A stretch of DNA of 64,000 nucleotides from contig JADMKA010000146.1 of NCBI GenBank assembly GCA_018780145.1, forward strand, positions 1 through 64,000, in the 5' to 3' direction. The position numbers were made by a program, and so were the translations under genes. The notes under the pieces were generated by a model. It was not told where the DNA came from. It saw only the letters and a list, made by a program, of their open reading frames with translations, and did no database searches. Source of the DNA: Vitreoscilla sp. Its GTDB lineage: Bacteria > Pseudomonadota > Gammaproteobacteria > Burkholderiales > Burkholderiaceae_C. Below are positions 47,875-57,543 of this stretch, in pieces (position 1 is the first letter of the stretch; the number at the start of each line of letters is the position of its first letter).

Positions 47875-48132
47875 ATGACCACGCCACCCGCCCAAGCGCG
47901 CAACCCCCTGCATGGCGTGACCCTGGAGGCCATGCTCACGGCCCTGGTGGCGCATTACGGTTGGCCGGGCCTGGCCGATCGCATCGCGCTGCGCTGCTTT
48001 TCCAGCGAGCCCAGCATCAACTCCAGCCTGAAGATGCTGCGCAAGACGCCCTGGGCGCGCGAGAAGGTGGAGGGGCTCTACCTGTACATGCTGCGCGAGC
48101 AGCGCCGCAGCCCACCGGCCCCGCCGCGATGA
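47875..48132 (+). CDS. VF530/DUF2132-family small DNA-binding protein
   Basis: 85 residues. The body NPLHGVTLEAMLTALVAHYG, followed by RCFSSEPSINSSLKMLRKTP and WAREKVEGLYLYML, is the VF530 family signature; a family structure shows a small double-stranded-DNA-binding fold. Role in the cell unknown. ATG 47875 sits 35 bases after the LysR stop; its own stop overlaps the next gene in ATGA. Confidence 0.87.
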   Translation: MTTPPAQARNPLHGVTLEAMLTALVAHYGWPGLADRIALRCFSSEPSINSSLKMLRKTPWAREKVEGLYLYMLREQRRSPPAPPR

Positions 48133-48674
48133 CCGGCGCACCGCCCCGGCTGAAGTACCTGGCCGGCTACCCGCCTGAGTTGCTGGCACAGGTTCATGCG
48201 TTGATCGCCGAAGGCCGCCTGGCGCGGACGCTGAGCGAGCGCTACGAGGCCCAGACCCACACCGTGCGCACCGATGGCGCCCTGTTCGACTACGTGGGCG
48301 AGCTGAAAAGCCGCTACCTGCGCAACGCCGAGCCGTTGTCCAAGGTGATGTACGACAACAAGCTGCACATCATCCAGAACGCGCTGGGCACGCACACCGC
48401 GGTGTCACGGGTGCAGGGCGGCAAGCTCAAGGCCAAGCGCGAGATCCGCATCGCCAGCCTGTTCCGCGAGGCGCCGGCGCCGTTCCTGAAGATGATCGCT
48501 GTGCACGAGCTGGCGCACCTGAAGGAACGCGAGCACGGCAAGGCCTTCTACGCGCTGTGCACCCACATGGAGCCGGGCTACCACCAGTTGGAGTTCGACG
48601 TGCGGCTGTGGCTGACAGCGCGCGAGTTGCCGGTGCTGGGCCCGGATTCACCCGCTCAAGACGGGCGGCGGTAG
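48129..48674 (+). CDS. YgjP-like metallopeptidase domain protein
   Basis: 181 residues with the zinc site HELAHLKEREHGKAFYALC (HExxH-type HELAH plus the third ligand His) near residue 127, then HMEPGYHQLEFDVRLWL, typical of the YgjP/DUF45 group. Upstream LSKVMYDNKLHIIQNALGTHTAVSRVQGGKLKAKREIRIA. Cytoplasmic, substrate unknown. Coupled to the DUF2132 gene by ATGA. Its last 19 bases overlap the 3' end of the convergent gene. Confidence 0.85.
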   Translation: MTGAPPRLKYLAGYPPELLAQVHALIAEGRLARTLSERYEAQTHTVRTDGALFDYVGELKSRYLRNAEPLSKVMYDNKLHIIQNALGTHTAVSRVQGGKLKAKREIRIASLFREAPAPFLKMIAVHELAHLKEREHGKAFYALCTHMEPGYHQLEFDVRLWLTARELPVLGPDSPAQDGRR

Positions 48675-49144
48675 CCGCTTTCGATCCAGGATCCGGCGCT
48701 CGCGGCCGTGAGCCTGAACTGTGCCGCCACTCGAACCGACGCCAGGGTGTCGCCGCCCGCATCGAGCGCGCTCAGCATGGCGTAGGGGTCGTCGTCGTCG
48801 GGCACGATGTCCAGCATCACCGTGATGCGCTCGGTGGGCGTCTCCACGGTGACCTGCTTGTGCAGCATCGCGTGGCGCTGCTGCTCGTGCCGGCGGATCA
48901 CTTCGGCGGCGGTCTTCACCAGGGTGTTGAAGGCGGCGGTGTCCAGCGGCTTGGGGTTCTTCTTGTCGCGGCCCATGGTCCACGGCCCGACGAGCGCCGG
49001 CTCGGCCTCGCCCTGCAGGTACATCTCCACCGCCCAGCCGTCGTCGTCCTCGTTCTTGACGACCTTGGCGGTCCAGCCGTTGTCGCGCCACAGGCGCGGC
49101 TCGTGCAGGGCTTCGGGGGTGTCGGTGTCGTCGATGTCGGTCAT
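48656..49144 (-). CDS. Hypothetical acidic protein
   Basis: 162 residues, acidic N-terminus (TDIDDTDTPEALHEPRLWRD), no membrane segment or signal peptide. Contains NGWTAKVVKNEDDDGWAVEMYLQGE, ALVGPWTMGRDKKNPKPLD and VTVETPTERITVMLDIVPDDDDPYAML. Not recognised; the codon pattern and balanced composition argue that it is real. Its 3' end overlaps the metallopeptidase gene by 19 bases and it diverges from the amine oxidase. Confidence 0.72.
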   Translation of the reverse strand: MTDIDDTDTPEALHEPRLWRDNGWTAKVVKNEDDDGWAVEMYLQGEAEPALVGPWTMGRDKKNPKPLDTAAFNTLVKTAAEVIRRHEQQRHAMLHKQVTVETPTERITVMLDIVPDDDDPYAMLSALDAGGDTLASVRVAAQFRLTAASAGSWIESGYRRPS

Positions 49145-49217
49145 GGGGGAATCTTACCGGCACGCCCGGCGACGACGGCGATGGCGCGCCGGGGCCGGGT
49201 TGCGGACAATGCGCGCC

Positions 49218-50789
49218 ATGACCGAACACCCCCTCGTCATTGCCGGCGGCGGCATCGCCGGCCTGTACTGCGCACGTCGCCTGGACGAGGCCGGGCACCG
49301 GCTGCTGATCCTGGAGACGGCCTCCGACCGCTGGGGTGGCCGCATCGAGACCGAGGAACTCGACGGCTTCATCGCCGAGATGGGCCCGATGCGCTTCGAG
49401 CCGACGCTGCAACCGCGCTTCGCCGCACTGTGCGACGAGCTGGGCGTGGGCCTGGTGCCCTTCGCCGGCCCGGCCGCCGGCGGCGCCACCGCGCTCGACG
49501 AGGACCTGCCGCCCGAGGAACAGGGCCTGAACTCGCTGGACCTGTTGCGGCGCGGGATCATGCTGATCATGGGCCGCCAACCCGATGACCAGGCCTGGAT
49601 CGATGGCCTGACCGAGGCCGACTACACGCGCCTTCGCAAGCACGCCCAGCTGCACGGCCAGCCGCTGTGGGCCACCGGCTTCTGGAACGCGCTGTCGGCG
49701 CAGGGCATCCTCAGCCATGGGGCGCTGGTGAAGCTGCGCGACACCGGGACCTTCTATCACATGATCCCGGAGAACCTGAACGCCATCGAGTGGATCGTCT
49801 GGTGGCTGCGGGCGCTCAAGACGGTGGGCCGCGAGCTGGCCAGCATCGCCGGCGGCTCGGCCAGGCTCACCGAGGGCCTGCTGGCCGACCTGCGCCGCCA
49901 CCCGAACGTGACGCTGGCGGGCGGCCACACGCTGCTGGGCTTTCGGCCGGCCGACCTCGGCAGCTCGACCCTGCTGCTCGACGTGCGCACGCAAAGCGGG
50001 GTGACCCAGATTGCCACCGAGCGCCTGATCCTGGCCTTGCCGCGGCTGCCGCTGGTCAAGCTGGGCCACCACCTGCCGCAGCACATCGCGCAGCAGCTCG
50101 ACAGCGTCAACGGCTTCCCGATGCTGAAGGTCTTCCTGGTCAGCAACGCGCCCTGGTGGGACCACGACCAGCCGCCGCAGCAGCACGCCGACTGCATGCC
50201 CACCCGCGAGGTGCACTACTTCCGCCGCCCGCGCGACGCAGACCCGGACGGCCACGGCATGGTGCTGCTCTACATGGACCGCCCGTCCACCGAGTTCTGG
50301 CGCCACTATGTCATCGAGACGCAGCGCCACGACCGCGCCGAGGTGGACCAGAACGGCCGCATCGTGGATGCCTTCGCGTTGTTCGTCGCCCGCGACGTCA
50401 AGCGGGCCCTGGCGGCCACCGCGGCCAACGGCGACACCGGCGTGCGGCTGACCGAGCAGGCGCGGCGCCTGTTCGGGCACATGACACTGGCCGAAGCCAC
50501 CGCCTATGTGCGCCAGTCCATCGTCACCTACGGCATCCGCGACTGGGCGCGGGCGCCCTACGGCGCGGCCAACCACGGCTGGCAGCCCGGCGTGCGCTCC
50601 TGGAAGGTGATGGAGTCGTTCCAGGCCTTCGATTTCGGCAGCGGTGCCCGCAACCTGCACATCGTCGGCGAGGCCTACTCGGATTACCAGGGTTTCATCG
50701 AGGGCTCGCTGAACAGCGCCGAACGGGCGCTGCGGACGATTCCAGCGCCGGAACTGCCGTCGCCCGATCCCGAAGGCCAGGGCGAGTAG
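49218..50789 (+). CDS. FAD-dependent amine oxidase-like protein
   Basis: 523 residues. N-terminal FAD motif LVIAGGGIAGLYCARRLDEAGHRLLILE, GGRIETEELDGFIAEMGPMRF, and C-terminal FAD contact NLHIVGEAYSDYQGFIEGSL near 485. Fits flavin monoamine oxidases and related desaturases; no signal peptide. Substrate unknown. The last 106 bases overlap the 3' end of the convergent amidase gene, so both C-termini are encoded by the same DNA. Confidence 0.85.
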   Translation: MTEHPLVIAGGGIAGLYCARRLDEAGHRLLILETASDRWGGRIETEELDGFIAEMGPMRFEPTLQPRFAALCDELGVGLVPFAGPAAGGATALDEDLPPEEQGLNSLDLLRRGIMLIMGRQPDDQAWIDGLTEADYTRLRKHAQLHGQPLWATGFWNALSAQGILSHGALVKLRDTGTFYHMIPENLNAIEWIVWWLRALKTVGRELASIAGGSARLTEGLLADLRRHPNVTLAGGHTLLGFRPADLGSSTLLLDVRTQSGVTQIATERLILALPRLPLVKLGHHLPQHIAQQLDSVNGFPMLKVFLVSNAPWWDHDQPPQQHADCMPTREVHYFRRPRDADPDGHGMVLLYMDRPSTEFWRHYVIETQRHDRAEVDQNGRIVDAFALFVARDVKRALAATAANGDTGVRLTEQARRLFGHMTLAEATAYVRQSIVTYGIRDWARAPYGAANHGWQPGVRSWKVMESFQAFDFGSGARNLHIVGEAYSDYQGFIEGSLNSAERALRTIPAPELPSPDPEGQGE

Positions 50790-52192
50790 GCCCCGAGCAC
50801 CTGCTCGATGGACAAGCCGAGCGCCAGCAGCCGCCGGTCGCGGCCGGGCAGCGCGTCCAGCTCGATGCCAACCGGCAAGCCGCCGGCGGTCAAGCCGACC
50901 GGCAACACCAGGCAGGCCATGCTGGCGCAGGTCCCCAGCGCATTGTTGCGCCCCAGCGCAATGTGGGCCGGGACCGGCCGGCCGCCAATCAGGATCTCGT
51001 CGTCGGCGTCCAGTGGCGGCGCCGGGCACAACACCGGCGGCAGGATCAGCGCCTCCAGCACATGCTCGCGGTACAGCTGTGCAAGGTCTGCGACCAGCAC
51101 TTTGCGTTGGCGCAGCGCCTGCTCGTAGGCGTGCCGCGGGACACCGTTCGGTGGCAGCACCGCCTCTGCCAGGGTCTCGGCGATGTTGGGCGAGACCTGG
51201 GCAAGGACCTGCTCGACGGTGATGCCGGCGCCGTGTTCGGCGAGGAAGGCCGCCATGCTGGCCAGCAGCTCGTGGCCGATGATGGCCATCGAGATGCCCA
51301 TGCCGGCCTGGATCGATGGCGGGATGTCGACACGCACCAAGGTCGCGCCCGCGTCCTGCAATCGGCTCAACGCGCGGGCGGTCAGGCGCTCGACCTCGGC
51401 GTCCAGCCCGTCGAAGAAGTGGTTTGCGGGCACACCGAGGCGAACGCCCTTCAGCGGGGCCGGAACGACCGCTTCATGGTCACCGGTCGCCGCCGCGTCG
51501 AACAGCGCAAGCTCGGCCACCGTGCGCGCCAGCGGCCCGAGTTGGTCGAACTTGTCGAGCGTCATTGGCATCACACCCCGGACCGGGTAACGCCCGTAGG
51601 TCGGCCGCAGGCCGGCCAGGCTGCACAGCGCAGCGGGCACGCGGATGGAGCCGTGCGTGTCCTCCGCCACAGCCAAGGGGGCGGCGTGCGCGGCTACAGC
51701 CACCGCCGAGCCGCCGCTGCTGCCACCTGGGCTTCGGCTGGTGTCGAAAGGGTTGTGCACCGCGCCGAAGGCCATGTTGTGCGAGGTCCAGCCAAAGGAC
51801 AGCTCGTGCAGATTCGTCTTGCCCATCAGCAGCGCACCCTGAGCGAACAGCCGCTGCAGCAACTCAGCATCGTCGCGCGGCCGGAAGCTCTGCAGTGCGG
51901 GCGTGCCGTTCGAGGTGGGCAGTGCCCGGGTGTTGACGCTGTCCTTCACCGGTATCGGCAGGCCATGCAGCAGCCCCAGCGCAGCGCCCGAGGCGCGATA
52001 CTGGTCCGCAGCGCGCGCGGCCTGCAGCACCATCTCGCGGTCCAGCGTGCGAAACGCGTTCAGCGGCTCGGTCGCTGCGGCGCGGTCCAGCAGGGCGCGG
52101 GCGTAGTCTTCTGCACGGATGTCGCCACCGCGCATCGCCGCGATGGCGGCCACAGCGCTCAGGTTCGTCAGAGGGGATTCATCGGTGGCCAT
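50684..52192 (-). CDS. Amidase-signature family hydrolase
   Basis: 502 residues. Ser-cisSer-Lys triad segments: Lys in LPIPVKDSVN near residue 80, cis-Ser in SRSPGGSSGGSAVAVAA near 150 and the nucleophile in EDTHGSIRVPAALCSLAGLRPTYGR near 177 (the family usually has DTGGS; here a His replaces the first Gly). Likely acts on a small amide. ATG 52192 has AGGAG 8 bases upstream and is preferred over a start at 52249. The adjacent amine oxidase could supply related substrates, but this is only inference. Confidence 0.88.
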   Translation of the reverse strand: MATDESPLTNLSAVAAIAAMRGGDIRAEDYARALLDRAAATEPLNAFRTLDREMVLQAARAADQYRASGAALGLLHGLPIPVKDSVNTRALPTSNGTPALQSFRPRDDAELLQRLFAQGALLMGKTNLHELSFGWTSHNMAFGAVHNPFDTSRSPGGSSGGSAVAVAAHAAPLAVAEDTHGSIRVPAALCSLAGLRPTYGRYPVRGVMPMTLDKFDQLGPLARTVAELALFDAAATGDHEAVVPAPLKGVRLGVPANHFFDGLDAEVERLTARALSRLQDAGATLVRVDIPPSIQAGMGISMAIIGHELLASMAAFLAEHGAGITVEQVLAQVSPNIAETLAEAVLPPNGVPRHAYEQALRQRKVLVADLAQLYREHVLEALILPPVLCPAPPLDADDEILIGGRPVPAHIALGRNNALGTCASMACLVLPVGLTAGGLPVGIELDALPGRDRRLLALGLSIEQVLGAYSPWPSGSGDGSSGAGIVRSARSALFSEPSMKPW

Positions 52193-52280
52193 GGCCGGAG
52201 CTCCTGGTGCGTCGAGACCCGCAGGCGCGCCCACGCCCACCGCCGTCACTGCGTCACGCCGGGCCTTGGCCCGAATGGTG

Positions 52281-52304
52281 CTTGTTCAAGCTATCACGAA
52301 CAAG
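52281..52304 (+). promoter_or_regulatory. Leader hairpin before the queuosine-precursor transporter gene
   Basis: CTTGTTC (52281-52287) and GAACAAG (52298-52304) form a 7-base-pair stem with a 10-base loop, ending 8 bases before the ATG and just ahead of a G-rich Shine-Dalgarno-like GGGG. It could modulate translation. I checked for a preQ1 riboswitch consensus and did not find it. Confidence 0.35.
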
Positions 52305-52312
52305 GGGCCTCC

Positions 52313-53020
52313 ATGAAAGCGCCGCGCAGCTTCAAGTACTACGACTTCATCATGGCCGCCTTCGTGTGCGTGCTGCTGTGCTCCAACCTGATCGGTGCGG
52401 CCAAGGCGGCGACACTGGACCTGCCGCTGCTCGGCACGGTGACCTTCGGTGCCGACCTGATGTTCTTCCCGCTGTCCTACATCTTCGGGGACATCCTGAC
52501 CGAGGTGTATGGCTACGGGCGCGACCGGCGTGTGGTTTGGGCCGGCTTCGGCGCGCTGATCTTCGCGGCTTTCATGGCCTACGTGGTGGTGAACCTGCCG
52601 CCCGCCAAGAACGAGTTCATGGCGGTCTACCAGACGCAGATCGAAGGGGTGTTCGGCAACACCTGGCGCATCGTCGCCGGCTCGATGATCGCGTTCTGGT
52701 GCGGCAGCTTCGCCAACAGCTTCGTGATGGCCAAGATGAAGATCCTCACCCAGGGCAGGTACCTGTGGATGCGCACCATCGGCTCGACGATCGTCGGCCA
52801 GTTCGTCGACACCAGCCTGTTCTTCGTGATCGCCTTCTGGGGCATCTGGCCGCAGGAGCAGCTGATCGCCGTCACCATCACCCAGTACCTGTTCAAGACC
52901 TCTTGGGAGGCGCTGATGACGCCTCTCACCTACCGCGCGGTGTCGTTCCTGAAGCGGGTGGAGGGCGAGGACTACTACGACCGCGACACCAACTTCTCGC
53001 CCTTCCACCTGAAGGCGTGA
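52313..53020 (+). CDS. yhhQ: Queuosine precursor transporter (YhhQ family)
   Basis: 235-residue inner-membrane protein with six hydrophobic segments. Family motifs: LLCSNLIGAAKAATL near residue 20, FGADLMFFPLSYIFGDILTEVYGYGR near 43, MIAFWCGSFANSFVMAKMK near 124, and GSTIVGQFVDTSLFFVIAFWG near 162. Imports preQ0/preQ1 for tRNA queuosine. ATG 52313 matches the family start. The 84-base repeat begins two bases after its stop. Confidence 0.92.
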   Translation: MKAPRSFKYYDFIMAAFVCVLLCSNLIGAAKAATLDLPLLGTVTFGADLMFFPLSYIFGDILTEVYGYGRDRRVVWAGFGALIFAAFMAYVVVNLPPAKNEFMAVYQTQIEGVFGNTWRIVAGSMIAFWCGSFANSFVMAKMKILTQGRYLWMRTIGSTIVGQFVDTSLFFVIAFWGIWPQEQLIAVTITQYLFKTSWEALMTPLTYRAVSFLKRVEGEDYYDRDTNFSPFHLKA

Positions 53021-53022
53021 AA

Positions 53023-53106
53023 CTGGGGCACCCGGTGCCGGAATACCGGCCCCACCCGCCGGGCGGGTGCTCAGCCGGCTTGGGAGCGGCCCGGCGCTCG
53101 GCTGAG
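53023..53106 (+). repeat. 84-base structured intergenic repeat, copy 3
   Basis: Same element as 38236-38319 with three substitutions, all compatible with the same fold; here the last stem CTCAGCCG (53070-53077) and CGGCTGAG (53099-53106) is perfectly paired. It lies between yhhQ and the convergent small gene at 53118. Confidence 0.85.
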
Positions 53107-53117
53107 AGATGGCGGGC

Positions 53118-53420
53118 TCAACCCCCGCCGCGCTGCAGGAACAGGTCAAAGTAGCGCAGGAAATGCGCGCGCTCTTCGTCGCTCAGCGAACCGGCAAAAC
53201 GGTAGTGCACCTGCATCCGAGGCATGCGCATGAGAGCGATGCGGCGCTCAGGCAGCACCTGCCACCGCAGATGGAGTTGGCCGCCATCGCCAATGGTGAC
53301 CCGGGCCTCGCCGGGCGGGCCCAGCGTCAGCCGGTGCGGGCCGACGGCGCCGGGCAGGCAGCGCAGCCAGTCGGACTCCGTGCTGCCGTGCTCCCGCTCG
53401 AATTCGCTGTTGCTATCCAC
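53118..53420 (-). CDS. Small hypothetical protein at the end of the tungsten-enzyme operon
   Basis: 100 residues: ESDWLRCLPGAVGPHRLTLGPPGEARV, then LHLRWQVLPERRIALMRMPRMQVHYRF and a C-terminal helix DEERAHFLRYFDLFLQRGGG. Not recognised. Its start overlaps the moaD-like gene by 8 bases, so it is in the operon with the aldehyde oxidoreductase and may help in cofactor or enzyme maturation. The resemblance of its ending (GGG) to a ubiquitin-like tail is probably accidental. Confidence 0.7.
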   Translation of the reverse strand: MDSNSEFEREHGSTESDWLRCLPGAVGPHRLTLGPPGEARVTIGDGGQLHLRWQVLPERRIALMRMPRMQVHYRFAGSLSDEERAHFLRYFDLFLQRGGG

Positions 53421-53667
53421 CAGCGATCGGTGGCCAGATGGCCAGCACGTCGCCCTCCGCCAGCGTGCGGCTGCCGCGCTCCTCGGGCGGCACGAAGTGG
53501 CCGTTGATCAGCACCAGGTGCACCATCTTCATCGGCAGATTGAAGGGCTCGATGATCTCGGCCACGCTGGCGCCCGGGCCGACCTCCAGCTCCATCAGGT
53601 TGCCGTTGCGTTTCTCAGGCGGCAGGAATTCGGTGAGGCTGGCGTAGAGCTTGAACGTGATGCGCAT
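53413..53667 (-). CDS. MoaD/ThiS-like sulfur-carrier protein
   Basis: 84 residues of ubiquitin-like fold: MRITFKLYASLTEFLPPEKR at the start and the C-terminal di-glycine (AIWPPIAGG) that is adenylated and thiocarboxylated in this family. Probably a dedicated sulfur donor for the pterin of the tungsten enzyme, as MoaD-like genes accompany aldehyde oxidoreductase operons. 19 bases separate it from the flavoprotein gene. Confidence 0.85.
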   Translation of the reverse strand: MRITFKLYASLTEFLPPEKRNGNLMELEVGPGASVAEIIEPFNLPMKMVHLVLINGHFVPPEERGSRTLAEGDVLAIWPPIAGG

Positions 53668-53686
53668 GGGCGGATGATGCCGTGGC

Positions 53687-54964
53687 TCAGTGCGGCTTGT
53701 AGTGCGCCGGCTCGGACTGCGCCTGCGCGCAGGCCAGGTAGGCCTCCATCAGCAGCGTGGGGTCGGCCATCAGCTTGTCCTTCCAGGGGCCCAGTTTCAC
53801 CTGGCCCTCGACCAGGCCGCGCATCACGCCGACATGGTTCGTCCAGCCGATCGCGTTGCAGCCGACGAGCTGGTCGCCACCGAACTGCAGGCTCAGGTGC
53901 CGGCCCTCGGCCTTGTCGGTGAGCTCCACGTGTTCGCCGCCCTTCACGCCCAGCCAGTTGCCGAAGCTGGCGGAGATCAGGCCCAGCGTGTCCAGCACGT
54001 TGATCTGGGTGACGCCCTTCAGCTCGGTGCGTTGCCCCACCATGTTGAGCGCGGCCACGCGGGCCTGCTCGGCGGCATTGGGTTGGATGGCACTGACGAT
54101 GGTCTGGCCGCTGACCTTGTCAAAGGCCTCGGCGCAATCGCCGGCCGCGTAGATGCCGGGCACGTTGGTCTGCAGGTGCTCGTCGGTCAGCACGCCCACC
54201 AGGCAGGTGACGCCGGAGTTCTCCAGGAAGCCGATGTTGGGCTTCACGCCGGTGGCGCTGATCACCAGGTCGGCCGCCAGGTGCTGGCCGGTGGACAGGC
54301 GCACGCCCATCGGGGCGCCGTCCGGGCCGGGGCGGTCCACCGCCTCGACGCGGGCGCCGGTGTAGACGGTGACGCCCTTGGCTTCACACCAGTCCTTGAT
54401 CATGCCGCCGGCGGTGGGGCCCATCATGCGCGGCACCATGCGGTCGCCCATCTCGACCACGCTGAGCTTCACGCCGCGGGCGGCGAGCGCCTCCATGATG
54501 ATGCAGCCGATGAAGCCGGCGCCCATCTGCAGCACCCGGGCGCCGGGTTTTGCCAGGGCCATGATGGCGCGCGCGTCCTTCAGCGTCCAGCAGGGGTGCA
54601 CGCCGACACCGTGGATGCCGGGGATGGGTGGCGTGGCGGGCGAAGAACCGGTGGCGATCAGCAGCCGGTCGTAGGGCAGGGTGCAGCCGTCGTCGAGCAG
54701 CACCTCGCGCTTGTCGATATCCACCCGCTTGGCGCGGCCGTGTTGCAGCGTGATGCGCAGCGACTCATAGTGGCCGGCCGTGTGGCGCAGGTGGGTGCCC
54801 TCCTCGCCGACGTTGCCCATCAGCAGGTAGGGGATGGCCATGCGCGAGTAGGGCGCCTCGGGCTCGTCGCCCACCAGCACGATCTCGTCGTGGGGCGCGT
54901 GCTTGCGGAGTGTTTCGGCGGCGATCACGCCCGCGGGGCCAGCGCCCAGGATCACGTGTTTCAT
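53687..54964 (-). CDS. FAD/NAD-dependent oxidoreductase subunit of the aldehyde oxidoreductase
   Basis: 425 residues of the pyridine nucleotide-disulfide oxidoreductase fold: FAD motif KHVILGAGPAGVIAAETL at the N-terminus, NAD motif GARVLQMGAGFIGCIIMEALA near 143, and the FAD contact NVPGIYAAGDCAEAFD near 263. No redox-active CxxxxC is seen near the first motif. Probably links the ferredoxin and tungsten subunits to NAD, as the AorC subunit in Aromatoleum. ATG 54964 has GGAG upstream; GTG 54979 is an alternative. Confidence 0.87.
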   Translation of the reverse strand: MKHVILGAGPAGVIAAETLRKHAPHDEIVLVGDEPEAPYSRMAIPYLLMGNVGEEGTHLRHTAGHYESLRITLQHGRAKRVDIDKREVLLDDGCTLPYDRLLIATGSSPATPPIPGIHGVGVHPCWTLKDARAIMALAKPGARVLQMGAGFIGCIIMEALAARGVKLSVVEMGDRMVPRMMGPTAGGMIKDWCEAKGVTVYTGARVEAVDRPGPDGAPMGVRLSTGQHLAADLVISATGVKPNIGFLENSGVTCLVGVLTDEHLQTNVPGIYAAGDCAEAFDKVSGQTIVSAIQPNAAEQARVAALNMVGQRTELKGVTQINVLDTLGLISASFGNWLGVKGGEHVELTDKAEGRHLSLQFGGDQLVGCNAIGWTNHVGVMRGLVEGQVKLGPWKDKLMADPTLLMEAYLACAQAQSEPAHYKPH

Positions 54965-54984
54965 GGTGTCTTGCTCCACAAAGG

Positions 54985-55010
54985 AAAGGGCGGTCCGCGA
55001 ACCGCCCTTT
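54985..55010 (-). promoter_or_regulatory. Strong hairpin inside the aldehyde oxidoreductase operon
   Basis: AAAGGGCGGT and ACCGCCCTTT form a perfect 10-base-pair stem with a 6-base loop between the large-subunit and flavoprotein genes. Only a broken U-run follows on the minus strand, so it may be a partial terminator or an RNA-processing or stability element that lowers expression of the downstream flavoprotein, moaD-like and last genes relative to the enzyme. Confidence 0.6.
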
Positions 55011-55045
55011 CGTAGGTCGTCAGGCCGCGGCGCGGCCCGGCACGG

Positions 55046-56893
<1,848 letters not shown>

Positions 56894-56909
56894 GTTGGCT
56901 TCCTTTTAC

Positions 56910-57386
56910 TTAAGCGGCAGCAGGTTGATTGCCCAGCTTGTCAGCCCAGGCCTGCATCTTGTTGAGGCCCGTCCAGTTGGCATCCACGTAGGTGATCGCC
57001 CCGGTGGGGCAGGCGGTGGCGCAGGCGGGGTCGCCGCCGCACAGGTCGCACTTCTGGACCTTGCCGGTCTCCTGCACGTAGTTGATGGTGCCGAAGGGGC
57101 AGCTGATGGTGCAGACCTTGCAGCCGACGCAGGTGCTGTCGTTCACCACCTTGGCGCCGGTGGCGAAGTCCACCGTGATGGCCTCCACCGGGCAGGCGTG
57201 CAGGCACCAGGCTTCGTCGCACTGGGTGCAGGTGTAGGGCACCTTGCGGCCGGTCTCGTGAAACTCGAAGACCTTGATGCGGGACTTCGCCGGCACGAAG
57301 ACGGCGTAGTTCTCGTAGGAGCAGGCCATTTCGCACTGCAGGCAACCCGTGCACTTGTCCGGGTTGATGTGGAGGCTCTTTTGCAT
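56910..57386 (-). CDS. Four-[4Fe-4S]-cluster ferredoxin subunit
   Basis: 158 residues with sixteen cluster cysteines in four groups: CTGCLQCEMAC near residue 12, CTQCDEAWCLHACP near 53, CVGCKVCTISCP near 86 and CDLCGGDPACATACP near 113. This DMSO-reductase-B-like electron carrier would pass electrons between the tungsten subunit and the flavoprotein. First gene of the operon on the minus strand; a perfect inverted repeat lies 50-71 bases before its start. Confidence 0.92.
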   Translation of the reverse strand: MQKSLHINPDKCTGCLQCEMACSYENYAVFVPAKSRIKVFEFHETGRKVPYTCTQCDEAWCLHACPVEAITVDFATGAKVVNDSTCVGCKVCTISCPFGTINYVQETGKVQKCDLCGGDPACATACPTGAITYVDANWTGLNKMQAWADKLGNQPAAA

Positions 57387-57435
57387 GGCGGGTGATCCTT
57401 CGCGTTCGGTCTGTGGACGAGGGTGTCCAGATGAG

Positions 57436-57457
57436 GCTATGCAATCATCTGCATAGC
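57436..57457. promoter_or_regulatory. Perfect inverted repeat (Mo/W-box) upstream of the aldehyde oxidoreductase operon
   Basis: GCTATGCA, six bases, TGCATAGC: a perfect 8-base inverted repeat, or TATG-N10-CATA when compared with the sites at 29684 and 59850. It lies between the ferredoxin start (57386) and the tupA stop (57544). I read it as the binding site of a ModE-like regulator that responds to tungstate or molybdate. Confidence 0.7.
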
Positions 57458-57506
57458 GACCACGAAGAGATACCTAGGCCTAACCCTGATTCAGGACAGA
57501 CCACAT

Positions 57507-57527
57507 CCAGCCTGTGTGCCAGGCTGG
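57507..57527 (-). terminator. Hairpin behind tupA
   Basis: CCAGCCTG and CAGGCTGG form a perfect 8-base-pair stem with a 5-base loop, 17 bases after the tupA stop. No U-tract follows on either strand, so termination would need help; it could instead protect the tup transcript 3' end. Confidence 0.4.
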
Positions 57528-57543
57528 AACGAAAACCCATGGT

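Noticed and set aside
52281-52304. preQ1 riboswitch before the queuosine-precursor transporter
   Set aside because: A hairpin is present, but the conserved preQ1-I core and A-rich tail were not found.
49667-53020. 1117-codon plus-strand frame
   Set aside because: Only its last 235 codons (yhhQ from 52313) make sense; the rest is an out-of-frame shadow of the amine oxidase and antisense of the amidase.
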